From NCBI RefSeq assembly GCF_000025965.1, contig NC_006513.1, forward strand, positions 1,736,001-1,800,000: a stretch of DNA of 64,000 nt, in the 5' to 3' direction. Below the pieces are notes generated by a model, which ran no database searches, was not told the origin of the DNA, and saw only the letters and a list, made by a program, of their open reading frames with translations. The DNA comes from Aromatoleum aromaticum EbN1 (GTDB lineage Bacteria > Pseudomonadota > Gammaproteobacteria > Burkholderiales > Rhodocyclaceae). A program made the position numbers and the translations under genes. How positions within the stretch are numbered: position 1 is the stretch's first letter; each line of letters starts with the position of its first letter. Positions 43,211 to 52,759 of the stretch are shown here, in pieces.

Positions 43211-46200
43211 CTAGCGCGCGCGTTGGGCGAGCAGCTTTGCGAAATCCTCGGCCGGCAGCGGGCGGCTGAACAGGTAGCCCTGGTACGCGTCGCAGCCCTG
43301 CTCGGTGAGGAACGCGAGCTGCGCGTCGGTTTCGACCCCTTCGGCGAGCACCTTGATGTTGAGCTTGCGCGCCAGCGCGATGATGCCGGCGGTGATCTCC
43401 ATGTCTTTGCGGTCGTCGGGAATGTGGCGGACGAAGCCCTGATCGATCTTCAGCATTTCGATCGGGAAGTTCTTCAGGTACGCGAGCGACGAGTACCCGG
43501 TGCCGAAGTCGTCGATCGCCAGCCCCAGCCCCATCGACTTGAGCAGGCCGAGGCGCTGCTCGGCCTGCGCTTCGTGCCCCATGATCATGCTCTCGGTGAG
43601 CTCGAGCTCGAGACATTCGGGCGGCAGCCCGGTGCGCTGGAGGATCGCCGCGATGCGGTCCGGCAGCTCGGCCTGCCACAGCTGGCGCGCCGACAGGTTC
43701 ACGCCCACCCTGAGCGGCGCGAGGCCGGCGTCGCGCCACGTGCGCGCCTGCCGGCAGGCGGTCTCGAGCACCCACTCGCCCAGCGGCACGATCAGGCCGC
43801 TTTCCTCGGCGAAAGGAATGAAGCGGTTCGGCGACACCGCGCCTTCGTCCGTGGCCTGCCAGCGCACCAGGGCTTCGCACCCCGTCACGCGGCCGGTGGT
43901 GATGTCGATTTGTGGCTGGTAATGGACGACGAACGCCTGCTGTTCGAGCGCGACACGCAGGCGGCGCTCGAGGTCAACGTGCCGTTGCGCCGCCTGGCTC
44001 AAGGCTTCGGTGAAGAAGCGGAAAGTGTTGCGTCCCTGCGCCTTGGCCTGGTTCAGCGCGGCGTCGGCATGCTGGATCAGCTCGGCGGCGCTCGTGCCGT
44101 CCTGCGGATAGAGGCTGATGCCGACGCTCGCGCCGACATACACGACTTCGCCGCCGGGCAGCGAGAACGGTTCGCCCATCAGGTCGATCAGGTTCTGCGC
44201 GACGCTGGCCGATTCGTCGGGTTTCCTGAGGTTGTCGATGATGACGAGGAACTCGTCGCCGCCCCAGCGCGCCAGCGTGTCCTCCGGGCGCAGGCGCGTG
44301 CGCAGGCGCCACGAGATCGCGACCAGCAGCTCGTCTCCGGTGGCGTGGCCGAGGCTGTCGTTGATGTTCTTGAAGCGGTCCAGGTCGATGAACAGCACGC
44401 CGAGGCCGAGCTGCTGGCGGCTCGCCTGCTCGATCGCGTGTTCGAGGCGCGATTGCACCAGCAGGCGGTTCGGCAAGTTGGTCAGCGGGTCGTAATGCGC
44501 AAGGCGCTCGAGTTGGGCCTGGGACTGCTTCAACTGGCTGATGTCGGTCATCACGCCGACGTAGCGGACCGGCTTGTGGTCCTCGTCGTAGACGGTGCTG
44601 ACGCTCAGCCACTGCGGATAAAGCTCGCCGTTCTTGCGGCGGTTCCAGATCTCGCCCTGCCAGTGGCCGGTGTGCGCGACGGAGTCCCACAGCTGGCGGT
44701 AGAACGCGTCGTCCTGCAGGCCGGATTTGAGCATGCTCGGAGTTTTCCCGAGCGCTTCCTCTTCGGAGAAACCGGTGATTTCGCACCACGCCCGATTGAC
44801 GCTGACGATGCGCTGCGACAGGTCGGTGACCATGACGCCGTCACGCGTGCTCTCGATGACCGCTGCCGTCTGCCGCAATGCCGCTGCGGCGCGGAATTTC
44901 TGCACCGCGAGCGACGTCAGGCCCGAGAATTCGTCGATCAGTTCGATCATCGCCGGGTCGATCGGGCGCGGCCGGTAGAAATAGACTGCGACAGTGCCGA
45001 GCAGCTTGCCGCCGTCGTCGCGGAACGGGAATGACCAGCAGGCACGAAAATTCGCCTTGCGTGCGAGATCGCGATAAGCGTCCCAGTCCGGGTCGACGAA
45101 CACGTCTTCAGTGAACACCGGCTCGCCGCGGGCCATTGCAGTGCCGCAGGTCCCCAGTCCTTCCGCCACTTCGAGGTTTTCGATGGCGTCGACGTAAAAG
45201 GCGGGAAGGTTCGGCGCGGCGGCATGGACGAGGCGGCTACCGGCTTCGTCGAGGAGCAGGATCGAGACGCGCATTTCCGGTGCGAGGCTTTCGAGCCGCC
45301 GCGCGACATCGTCGAGGATCACCGGCAGCGGATCGTCGCCGATGAGCCGGTTCAGCACGGCGCTACGCGCGGCCTGCAGCAGCTCGGTCTGCTTTTGCGC
45401 CGTGATCTCGGTCCAGGTGCCGACCACTTCGACCGCTGTCCCGCTGTCGTCACGCAGCACGCGCGCGTCGTCGCGGATCCACGTCACCTGCTCCTTGCCG
45501 CCGAGCAGGCGGTATTCGTGGCTGCGGTGCCCTTCGCGCAGCAGCACCGTCTGTGTCGCGATCCACGCCGCGCGCTCGTCCGGATGCACGTGCGCGAGCC
45601 ACCAGCCCGGTGAAAGGGCATCTGCGGAGCTGACGCCGAGGATCGACACGATGTTGTCGCTGACCCAGCTCGTCTGCGGCTTGCCGTCGTCGCGGATCTG
45701 CAGCGTGTAGAGAACCGTCGGGCTCGCCGACAGCAGGTGCGTGAGATGGGCTGTGGTCGCCCGCAGTTCCGCCCGTTCGCGGATCAGTTCGGCGCGTTCG
45801 CGCACTTTTTCGAGTGTCGCCGGCAGCGCGTGCAGGTAGCCGGGGTATTTCGCGATGAAATCATCGACGCCCAGTTCCATCGTCCGCGCGACGAGGTCTT
45901 CGCCGCCGTGGGCGGAGACCAGCACGAGCGGCAGCGCGAGGCGGCGCTCGTGCCGCACGATGCGCGCGAGTTCCAGGCCGTCGAGGTCGCCGGGGGCGTG
46001 ATCGAACAGCAGCACGTCGAAGTCGGATGCCGTGTCGAGAGCGGCCGGCAGGCGGGCCAGCACTTCGGCGGCGCTCGTGGCGATGGTCAGGTGGATGTGC
46101 GGCGCATAGTGCGCGAGGTGGCGGTGGGTTCGCAGCGCTTCGAGTTCGTCCTGTTCGCCATACAGCACGCGCAGCGGGCGAGTGCGCCGCCCGGCCGGGT

Positions 46201-46585
46201 CGCGAAATCGCGCCAGGGCGCCGCGCAGCGTGGCGGGCAATTGGTCGAGGTAGTCGGCGCGCTTGACCTGGTACGCATCCGCGCCGGCTTTCAGCGCTGC
46301 CATCGCTGCCTCGTGGTTGCCTGCGCCGGTCAGGACGACCACTGCGACCGGCAGATGATTCAGGCGCACGTGCGCAAGCAGGTCGAGGCCGGTGCCGTCG
46401 GGCAGATGCAGATCCGACAGCACGACGTCGAACGGCGGCGGCTGCGCTGTGAGGCGAGACAGTCCGCGCTGCAGCGTCGTGACCACTTCCAGCGCGATTT
46501 CGGGAGCCCGCTGCGCGAGCCTGCGCCGCGCCAGATCCGCATCCGTTTCGGAGTCCTCGATGTAGAGGACGCGCATCGTCTTCAT
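43211..46585 (-). CDS. REC-REC-PAS-GAF-PAS-GGDEF-EAL signalling protein
   Basis: A 1124-residue cytoplasmic protein. The first receiver (about 1-125) has Asp58 in VVLSDLHLPDG. A second receiver-like domain (about 130-255) has an Asp near 193 (LLFDHAPGDLDG). PAS (about 290-405), GAF (about 410-560) and PAS (about 570-690) follow, then GGDEF (about 700-860) and EAL (about 880-1115). GGDEF is intact with inhibition site RPED five residues before it. EAL motifs (CEALVRW, NLSARQ, ELTES, DDFGTGYSSL, KIDQGFV) are complete. The start at 46585 overlaps the response-regulator stop as ATGA; an in-frame ATG lies eight codons earlier. Confidence 0.9.
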   Translation of the reverse strand: MKTMRVLYIEDSETDADLARRRLAQRAPEIALEVVTTLQRGLSRLTAQPPPFDVVLSDLHLPDGTGLDLLAHVRLNHLPVAVVVLTGAGNHEAAMAALKAGADAYQVKRADYLDQLPATLRGALARFRDPAGRRTRPLRVLYGEQDELEALRTHRHLAHYAPHIHLTIATSAAEVLARLPAALDTASDFDVLLFDHAPGDLDGLELARIVRHERRLALPLVLVSAHGGEDLVARTMELGVDDFIAKYPGYLHALPATLEKVRERAELIRERAELRATTAHLTHLLSASPTVLYTLQIRDDGKPQTSWVSDNIVSILGVSSADALSPGWWLAHVHPDERAAWIATQTVLLREGHRSHEYRLLGGKEQVTWIRDDARVLRDDSGTAVEVVGTWTEITAQKQTELLQAARSAVLNRLIGDDPLPVILDDVARRLESLAPEMRVSILLLDEAGSRLVHAAAPNLPAFYVDAIENLEVAEGLGTCGTAMARGEPVFTEDVFVDPDWDAYRDLARKANFRACWSFPFRDDGGKLLGTVAVYFYRPRPIDPAMIELIDEFSGLTSLAVQKFRAAAALRQTAAVIESTRDGVMVTDLSQRIVSVNRAWCEITGFSEEEALGKTPSMLKSGLQDDAFYRQLWDSVAHTGHWQGEIWNRRKNGELYPQWLSVSTVYDEDHKPVRYVGVMTDISQLKQSQAQLERLAHYDPLTNLPNRLLVQSRLEHAIEQASRQQLGLGVLFIDLDRFKNINDSLGHATGDELLVAISWRLRTRLRPEDTLARWGGDEFLVIIDNLRKPDESASVAQNLIDLMGEPFSLPGGEVVYVGASVGISLYPQDGTSAAELIQHADAALNQAKAQGRNTFRFFTEALSQAAQRHVDLERRLRVALEQQAFVVHYQPQIDITTGRVTGCEALVRWQATDEGAVSPNRFIPFAEESGLIVPLGEWVLETACRQARTWRDAGLAPLRVGVNLSARQLWQAELPDRIAAILQRTGLPPECLELELTESMIMGHEAQAEQRLGLLKSMGLGLAIDDFGTGYSSLAYLKNFPIEMLKIDQGFVRHIPDDRKDMEITAGIIALARKLNIKVLAEGVETDAQLAFLTEQGCDAYQGYLFSRPLPAEDFAKLLAQRAR

Positions 46586-47019
46586 CTCTGGCTGTGGTTC
46601 ACCGTGCACCAGTACACCTCGATCTGCTCGGCGACTTCGATGAATTTGCCGAATTCGATCGGTTTGACGATGTAGGAATTCACGCCGGCAGCGTAGGCCG
46701 TCCTGACATCCTCGTCTTCGGTCGATGAAGTCAGCATCACCACTGGAATGCGCCGGAAGCGCTCGTGCGTCTTGAGCTTTCGCAGCACGTCGAGGCCGCT
46801 GACGCGCGGCAGCTTGTTGTCGAGCAGGATCACTGCGGGCGTCGGATGACCGCTTTCCCAGCGTGGCAGGAAGGCGAGCGCCTCTTCGCCGTCGCGTGCA
46901 ACCTCGATCGCGAGCGGGCTGGTCCGGTCGCGGCGCGCGAAGGCGCGCAGTGCCAGATCGAGGTCGACGGTGTTGTCCTCGACGAGGAGGATCGGGCCGG
47001 AAGCGGCTTCAGTGGTCAT
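46582..47019 (-). CDS. Single-domain response regulator
   Basis: A 145-residue receiver-only protein of the Rcp1 type that partners phytochrome-like kinases. The acidic pocket is LLVEDN, the phosphorylated residue is Asp67 (ILLDNKLP), and the later motifs are MLTSS and the lysine in YIVKPIEF. It has no output domain, so it probably relays phosphate or binds another protein. It overlaps the kinase gene and the GGDEF/EAL gene by four bases each. Confidence 0.92.
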   Translation of the reverse strand: MTTEAASGPILLVEDNTVDLDLALRAFARRDRTSPLAIEVARDGEEALAFLPRWESGHPTPAVILLDNKLPRVSGLDVLRKLKTHERFRRIPVVMLTSSTEDEDVRTAYAAGVNSYIVKPIEFGKFIEVAEQIEVYWCTVNHSQR

Positions 47020-48893
47020 AAGGGAAACTCCACGAGGAAGGTGGCGCCTTTGCCGGGCCCGCTTTCGGCCCGCACAGTCCCGCCCATGCGTTCGATCGCC
47101 TTGCGCACCAGCGCCAGGCCGACGCCGGTGCCGGGATAGTCGTCGGCGCGGTGCAGCCGCTGGAAGATGCCGAATATGCGATCGTGATATTTCATATCGA
47201 AACCGATGCCGTTGTCGCGAACCTCCAGCCGCACCGCGCCCGCTTCCTCGCGGCTGCTGATTGCGATGCGGGGAGGAGCCGCGTCGCGACTGAACTTCAA
47301 TGCATTGCCGACGAGGTTGCGCAGCGCCAGCGCGAGGCCGTTGCGGTCGACCGAGAGTTCCGGCGTTCGCACATCGACGTCGATTTTTGCGCCGAGCGCG
47401 GAGATTTCGTGGGCGTAACTGTCGAGGACCTCGTCGACGAGCTGCTGCAGTGACACCGGTTCAGGTTGCGGCGCCGAGCGCTCGATGTGGGCATAGGCAA
47501 GCAGATCCTCGATCAGTTCGTGCATCTGCGCGACGCCGCGGCGGATGTTGGCCAGGAACTGCCGCCCCTCGTCGTCGAGCCGGTCGCGGTAGTCTTCGAG
47601 CAGGATCTGGCTGTAGCCGTCGATGCCGCGCAGCGGGGCCTTGAGATCGTGCGAGATGGCGTACGAAAACGATTCGAGTTCGCGGTTGGCTGCTTCCAGC
47701 TGTCCGGTGCGCTCGACGACGCGCGCTTCGAGCGTCGCATTGAGGCGCAACAGCGCCGCCTCGGTTTTCTTCAGCGAAGTGACGTCGAGCAGCACGCTGC
47801 GGACGTGCGTGACCCTGCCGCTCGCGTCGCGGCTCAGCCAGGTGCGGCCGTCCAGCCAGATCCACTGGCCGCTCACGTGACGCACGCGATGCTCCCCGCG
47901 GTAATCATCCGGCCCTCCGGCCAGATGGCTGACCAGGGCGGTCCGCAGGCGCGGGCGGTCTTCGGGGTGAATCAGGTCGCGGTAGCGGACTGCGCCCGAC
48001 AGCAGTTCGTCCGGCGTGTAGCCCCATTGCCTGACGCTGTCGCTGACATACGTGACGGGCAGGCCGGCTGCGTTGCGCCACTCGATCGCGACGACCGGCG
48101 AATGGTCGATCAGCGCGGACAGCTGCTCGAGGTTTGCCTGGCGTATTCGCAGATCGTCGGCCATGCGGTCGAGCGCCCGGCCGATCTGCCCCAGCTCGTC
48201 GCGCCCGGCCAGGCCGCTGCGCGTGTCGAATCGCCCTTCCCCGATCGCCGCCACTGCCTGGGTCAGCCGGGCAGTGCGGCTGAACCACAGCACGTGCAGC
48301 AATATCGCGAGCGCCGCAGTGAAAAGCAGGATCAGCGCGGTTTCCCGCCAGAGCTCGTAGTGCCCAGCGGCGGCGCGGAGCGCGAGCGGAATGCCGAGAT
48401 CGTTGCGCACGATCAGCGTCATGTCGGGACGGATCGCCACCCGACCCACCAGCGCGAAGTCGCCGTGCGGCTCGACGATCTCGATCCCTTTCCCCCGGCT
48501 CGACGCGATTGCCAGCAGGCCGGCGCGAACCGCCGGAGCTTCGGAGGCGATCGCATCGGTGAGAGGGCGGTGGAGCCGCGCGCGCAACATCGCGCCGACG
48601 ACCTGGCCGTTGGCATCGACCAGCAATGCGTTCGTGAGCGCGGAGCGAAGGCCCATGCTGGCGACGATACGGCTGAGGTGAAAGCGGCTTGCCAGTCCGA
48701 TCTGGATCTCGAGCCGGTTCTGTTCGAAGTTCAGGATCTCGGTGAGCCGTCGCCGCTGCTCGCTGGCGACCTGGTCGCGGAACTCCTGCACCTGGATCAC
48801 GTAATTCAGCGCCGCGCCGATGAGCGCAAACCCAGCCAGCAGCAGCGGCGCGAGGATGCGGCCGGGCAGGACCGTCAGCGCTGGCCAGACCAT
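47016..48893 (-). CDS. Membrane sensor histidine kinase (HAMP-PAS-HisKA-HATPase)
   Basis: A 625-residue kinase. Transmembrane helix 1 (about 10-30) and helix 2 (about 185-205) bracket a periplasmic sensor. HAMP (about 207-260) and PAS (about 265-385) follow. The phosphorylated histidine is near residue 415 in YAISHDLKAPLRG, and the ATP site has NLVGNALKFS, DNGIGFD and GTGVGLALV. The kinase core resembles those of phytochromes, which use single-domain regulators like the one encoded next. The start overlaps the end of the upstream lipoprotein gene by 19 bases. Confidence 0.92.
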   Translation of the reverse strand: MVWPALTVLPGRILAPLLLAGFALIGAALNYVIQVQEFRDQVASEQRRRLTEILNFEQNRLEIQIGLASRFHLSRIVASMGLRSALTNALLVDANGQVVGAMLRARLHRPLTDAIASEAPAVRAGLLAIASSRGKGIEIVEPHGDFALVGRVAIRPDMTLIVRNDLGIPLALRAAAGHYELWRETALILLFTAALAILLHVLWFSRTARLTQAVAAIGEGRFDTRSGLAGRDELGQIGRALDRMADDLRIRQANLEQLSALIDHSPVVAIEWRNAAGLPVTYVSDSVRQWGYTPDELLSGAVRYRDLIHPEDRPRLRTALVSHLAGGPDDYRGEHRVRHVSGQWIWLDGRTWLSRDASGRVTHVRSVLLDVTSLKKTEAALLRLNATLEARVVERTGQLEAANRELESFSYAISHDLKAPLRGIDGYSQILLEDYRDRLDDEGRQFLANIRRGVAQMHELIEDLLAYAHIERSAPQPEPVSLQQLVDEVLDSYAHEISALGAKIDVDVRTPELSVDRNGLALALRNLVGNALKFSRDAAPPRIAISSREEAGAVRLEVRDNGIGFDMKYHDRIFGIFQRLHRADDYPGTGVGLALVRKAIERMGGTVRAESGPGKGATFLVEFPL

Positions 48894-49876
48894 GACCCGC
48901 TTTCCGTTCGTTTCACGGCCGCGCGCGCCGGCCTGTCATCGATCAGCGCTTGCCAGTCCGGTAGCCCGTCGATCATTTCGAGATCGACCAGCAGTTCTGC
49001 GAGCGCCGCGTGACGGGCGGCGAACCGAGCCGGCTGGCCGGCGAGGAGTTCCACGCTCTGCCGCAGCGGCACCAACGTCAGCCCGTCGAGCGCCGCGCGG
49101 TATTGCGCCGGGGTGAGGCTCGTGCTCGGCGCAAGGAAGTCGGCGAAGGCGTCGGGGGTCGTGTGCAGCGCCGTGACGCCTCGTTGCCACCCTGCCAGGA
49201 GGGCCACGACATCGTCGAGACGACGCTCGAGCACGTCGGCACGCACGACCAGCACATCGATGAGCTCTCCGGACATCGCGCTGCTGTCGAATATCACCTG
49301 GTAGCCGTCGCCCTGCAGGCGCGACTTCATCGGTTCGTAGGTGATCACCGCATCGACCCAGCCGTCGCGCAGCGCGTCTTCCTGCTGCGAAGCTTCGAGC
49401 CGCAGCAGCAGCACGTCGCCGGATCGAAGCGGGCTCCTCTCGATCATCCGCGCGAGCACCAGCCTGCCGGCTGCGCTGTCCTCGATGCCGATGCGCTTGC
49501 CCTTGAGCTGCGCGGGTTTGGTGATCGGTGCGCGCGCGACGACCGCGTCGGCGCCGTGCGAGATGCCGAGCACCGCGACGATGCGGATCGCCGCCCCCTT
49601 GTCCGCGAGCCGCAGTGCCTCGTCGAGCGTCAGCGCCGCGGCATCGAGCAGGCCGTTGTCGAGCGTACGCAACGCCTGGGAGTTCGATGCGAGTTCGACG
49701 ACCTTGATGCGGTTGCGGTCGATATAACGGCGTTCATATGCAAAAACGAATGGATCGTTGCCAATCCATGGACTGACGCCGACGCTCAGCGGCAGCGGTG
49801 ACGGCGCTTCACTGCACCCGGCAAGAAACATCATCGCGAGGCCGAAGGCCGCCGCGACAAAGGCGTTGTACATCAC
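48875..49876 (-). CDS. Substrate-binding-protein-like lipoprotein (NMT1/SsuA type)
   Basis: A 333-residue lipoprotein with signal and lipobox FLAGC. It is followed by the fold of NMT1/SsuA-type binding proteins: VGVSPWIGNDPFVFAYERRY, the DAAALTLDEALRLAD segment, and GKRIGIEDSAAGRLVLARMI. Such proteins bind nitrogen- or sulfur-containing organic ligands for ABC transporters. There is no permease or ATPase gene nearby. Instead it overlaps the kinase gene, so it more likely supplies ligand information to that sensor. The ligand is unknown. Confidence 0.85.
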   Translation of the reverse strand: MMYNAFVAAAFGLAMMFLAGCSEAPSPLPLSVGVSPWIGNDPFVFAYERRYIDRNRIKVVELASNSQALRTLDNGLLDAAALTLDEALRLADKGAAIRIVAVLGISHGADAVVARAPITKPAQLKGKRIGIEDSAAGRLVLARMIERSPLRSGDVLLLRLEASQQEDALRDGWVDAVITYEPMKSRLQGDGYQVIFDSSAMSGELIDVLVVRADVLERRLDDVVALLAGWQRGVTALHTTPDAFADFLAPSTSLTPAQYRAALDGLTLVPLRQSVELLAGQPARFAARHAALAELLVDLEMIDGLPDWQALIDDRPARAAVKRTESGSWSGQR

Positions 49877-50056
49877 TGATCCTCACCTGAAACCGGTTCC
49901 GCGGGGCCGGTTCGGCGCCCCGCCTCATGTTTGCGGTAGGAGCGTGATTCTACAAGCGAAATTTCGAACCCGAGCATGCGAAGCTGCGTCGGCACACGTG
50001 TCGATCGTCGTGTCCGGGGCACGATCGGGAGGCGGGAAGCGCAGGCCGGGAGGCGC

Positions 50057-51280
50057 TCAGATTACTTCGTCATGCCTCAGGCGGGCGATGCGTTCGGCCG
50101 GCAAGCCCAGCAGCGAGGCGAGAATTTCGTCGGTATGTTCGCCGAGAAGGGGCGGCGGGAGACGGTATTCGACCGGGGTCGCCGACAGGCGCATCGGACT
50201 GGCGACCTGCGGCACGCGGCCGGCGAGCGGGTGCGGCAGGTCGATGCGCAGTCCGCGCGCGCGTACTTGCGGGTCGGCGAACACGTCGGCGAGCGTGTTG
50301 ATCGGTCCGCACGGCACGCCGAGCGCTTCGAGCCGCGCGATCCAGTCGGTCGTCGTGCGCCGGATCGTCAGCTTGTTGAGCAGCGGGATCAGCACTGCGC
50401 GGTGGCCGACGCGAGCCTTGTTGGTGGCGAATCGGGCGTCGGTCGCGAGCGAGGGGTCACCGGCCGCTTCACAAAAGCGTGCGAACTGCGCGTCGTTGCC
50501 GATCGCGAGGATCATGTAGCCGTCGTCGGTCGGGAAGTCCTGGTACGGCACGATGTTGGGATGGGCGTTGCCGAGCCGGCCCGGTGACACGCCGGTGGTG
50601 AGGTAATTCATCGCCTGGTTCGCGAGGCACGCGATCTGCACGTCGAGCAGCGCGAGATCGATGTGCTGGCCTTCGCCGGTCCTGTCGCGCGCGGCGAGTG
50701 CCGCCTGCACCGCGTTGGCCGCGTACAGGCCCGTCAGGATGTCGGTCAGCGCGACGCCGACTTTCATCGGGCCGCCGCCCGGCTCGTCGCCGGGCCGTCC
50801 GGTCAGGCTCATCAGGCCGCCGAGGCCCTGGATCAGGAAGTCGTAGCCGGCGCGTGCCGCGTACGGTCCATCCTGGCCGAAACCGGTGATCGAGCAATAC
50901 ACGAGGCGCGGATTGACGGTTTTCAGCGACGCGTAGTCGAGGCCGTGGCGCGCGAGCCCGCCCTGCTTGAAATTCTCCAGCACGACGTCGCATTTGCCGG
51001 CGAGGTCGCGCAGCAGTTGCCGTCCGTCCGGCTTCGTCATGTCTACCGTGATCGAGCGCTTGTTGCGATTCGCGCAGAGGAAATACGCGGCAACGTCGGT
51101 GTCGTGGCCGTGGGTGTCCTTGAGGAACGGCGGACCCCAGTGGCGGGTGTCGTCGCCTTCGCCCGGACGCTCGACCTTGATGACGTCGGCGCCGAGGTCG
51201 GCGAGGATCTGGCCGGCCCACGGGCCGGCCAGAATCCTCGACAGGTCGAGCACCCGGATATGCGACAGGGCGCCCGACAT
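50057..51280 (-). CDS. CaiB/BaiF family III CoA-transferase, probably glutarate CoA-transferase
   Basis: A 407-residue class III CoA-transferase. The N-terminus is IRVLDLSRILAGPWAGQILADLGADVIKVE. The catalytic aspartate is expected in GVALTDILTGLYAANAV. It lies eight bases downstream of gcdH. In other proteobacteria a CoA-transferase next to glutaryl-CoA dehydrogenase activates glutarate, so the likely reaction is succinyl-CoA plus glutarate to glutaryl-CoA. The enzyme class is sure; the substrate is inferred from context. Confidence 0.85.
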   Translation of the reverse strand: MSGALSHIRVLDLSRILAGPWAGQILADLGADVIKVERPGEGDDTRHWGPPFLKDTHGHDTDVAAYFLCANRNKRSITVDMTKPDGRQLLRDLAGKCDVVLENFKQGGLARHGLDYASLKTVNPRLVYCSITGFGQDGPYAARAGYDFLIQGLGGLMSLTGRPGDEPGGGPMKVGVALTDILTGLYAANAVQAALAARDRTGEGQHIDLALLDVQIACLANQAMNYLTTGVSPGRLGNAHPNIVPYQDFPTDDGYMILAIGNDAQFARFCEAAGDPSLATDARFATNKARVGHRAVLIPLLNKLTIRRTTTDWIARLEALGVPCGPINTLADVFADPQVRARGLRIDLPHPLAGRVPQVASPMRLSATPVEYRLPPPLLGEHTDEILASLLGLPAERIARLRHDEVI

Positions 51281-51288
51281 GGGGTGGA

Positions 51289-52476
51289 TCAGTTCGAGAA
51301 CGCCGCGATGTCGGTGATCGCGCGGCCGAGGATCAGCGCATGCACGTCGTGCGTGCCTTCGTAGGTATTCACGACTTCGAGGTTCACGAGGTGACGCGCG
51401 ACGCAGAACTCGTCGGAGATGCCATTGCCGCCGAGCATGTCGCGCGCGACGCGGGCGATGTCGAGCGACTTGCCGCACGAATTGCGCTTCATGATCGACG
51501 TGATCTCGACCGCGGCCGTGCCTTCGTCCTTCATGCGGCCCAGGCGCAGGCAACCCTGCAGGCCGAGCGTGATCTCGGTCAGCATGTCGGCGAGCTTCTT
51601 CTGGATCAGCTGGTTCGCGGCGAGCGGACGGCCGAACTGCTTGCGGTCGAGCGTGTACTGGCGGGCGGTCTCGTAGCACGCTTCGGCGGCGCCGAGCGCA
51701 CCCCAGGCGATGCCGAAGCGCGCCGAGTTCAGGCACGTGAACGGGCCCTTGAGGCCGCGCACCGTCGGGAAGGCGTTCTCTTCCGGCACGAACACTTCGT
51801 CCATGACTATTTCGCCGGTGATCGACGCGCGCAGGCCGACTTTGCCGTGGATCGCCGGAGCAGACAGGCCTTTCCAGCCTTTTTCGAGGACGAAGCCGCG
51901 GATCTGGCCTTCGTCGTCCTTCGCCCAGACGACGAACACGTCGGCGATCGGGCTGTTCGTGATCCACATTTTCGAGCCGGACAGGCTGTAGCCGCCGTCG
52001 ACTTTCTTCGCGCGGGTCACCATGCTGCCGGGATCGGAGCCGTGGTTCGGCTCGGTCAGGCCGAAGCAGCCGACCCATTCGCCGGTCGCGAGCTTCGGCA
52101 GGTACTTCTTCTTCTGCGCTTCGGTGCCGAATTCGTTGATCGGCACCATCACCAGCGACGACTGCACGCTCATCATCGAGCGATAGCCGGAATCGACGCG
52201 CTCGACTTCACGCGCAATCAGGCCGTAGCACACGTAGTTCATGCCGGAGCCGCCGTATTCCTCGGGGATCGTTGCGCCGAGCAGGCCCAGTTCGCCCATC
52301 TCGTTGAAGATCGCGCGGTCGGTCTTTTCATGGCGGAAAGCTTCCTGCACGCGCGGCAGCAGGCGTTCCTGGCTGTACGCCCGCGCGGTGTCGCGCACCA
52401 GGCGCTCGGTTTCGGTCAGCTGCTCGTCGAGGTGCAGGGGGTCTGCCCAGTTGAAGGTCACGCGGTTCGTTGCCAT
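51289..52476 (-). CDS. gcdH: Glutaryl-CoA dehydrogenase
   Basis: A 395-residue acyl-CoA dehydrogenase that oxidises and decarboxylates glutaryl-CoA to crotonyl-CoA. The FAD region is [16 protein letters not shown]. The catalytic base is Glu373 in [17 protein letters not shown], the arrangement of glutaryl-CoA dehydrogenases. [15 protein letters not shown] also matches. The start at 52476 has AGGAGA eight bases upstream. This step is central to lysine and anaerobic benzoyl-CoA catabolism. Confidence 0.94.
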   Translation of the reverse strand: MATNRVTFNWADPLHLDEQLTETERLVRDTARAYSQERLLPRVQEAFRHEKTDRAIFNEMGELGLLGATIPEEYGGSGMNYVCYGLIAREVERVDSGYRSMMSVQSSLVMVPINEFGTEAQKKKYLPKLATGEWVGCFGLTEPNHGSDPGSMVTRAKKVDGGYSLSGSKMWITNSPIADVFVVWAKDDEGQIRGFVLEKGWKGLSAPAIHGKVGLRASITGEIVMDEVFVPEENAFPTVRGLKGPFTCLNSARFGIAWGALGAAEACYETARQYTLDRKQFGRPLAANQLIQKKLADMLTEITLGLQGCLRLGRMKDEGTAAVEITSIMKRNSCGKSLDIARVARDMLGGNGISDEFCVARHLVNLEVVNTYEGTHDVHALILGRAITDIAAFSN

Positions 52477-52728
52477 TTGGAAAGTCTCCTCAATGCTGCG
52501 GATATTCGAACATGCGCCGGCGCGATGCAAAAGTGCGCCACGCTTTGCCTGTGTCCGCACTGTAGCGAATCGAAGGCGCTCGGGACAACCGAAAATTCCG
52601 CCACACGTTGTGCAAAAAAATCACTTCGTAAATCGGCCGAAACGCGGACGCGGTTAAGATATCACGGTGAAACCACGCGCTTTCCGGCGTTCCAGCATTA
52701 CCTCGCGTCCGCTCGTAAGCGTTTGGCT

Positions 52729-52741
52729 TGCACATCGTGCA
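52729..52741. promoter_or_regulatory. Palindrome TGCAC-ATC-GTGCA in the gcdH / LysR divergent region
   Basis: A perfect 5-bp-arm inverted repeat, 18 bp upstream of the LysR-type gene start and about 250 bp from gcdH. It could be an autoregulatory site of the LysR protein. The 283-bp divergent region also has a CACA-CGT-TGTG repeat at 52602-52612. No typical T-N11-A box stands out. Confidence 0.3.
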
Positions 52742-52759
52742 TTTTCAGGAGGTTCGCGA

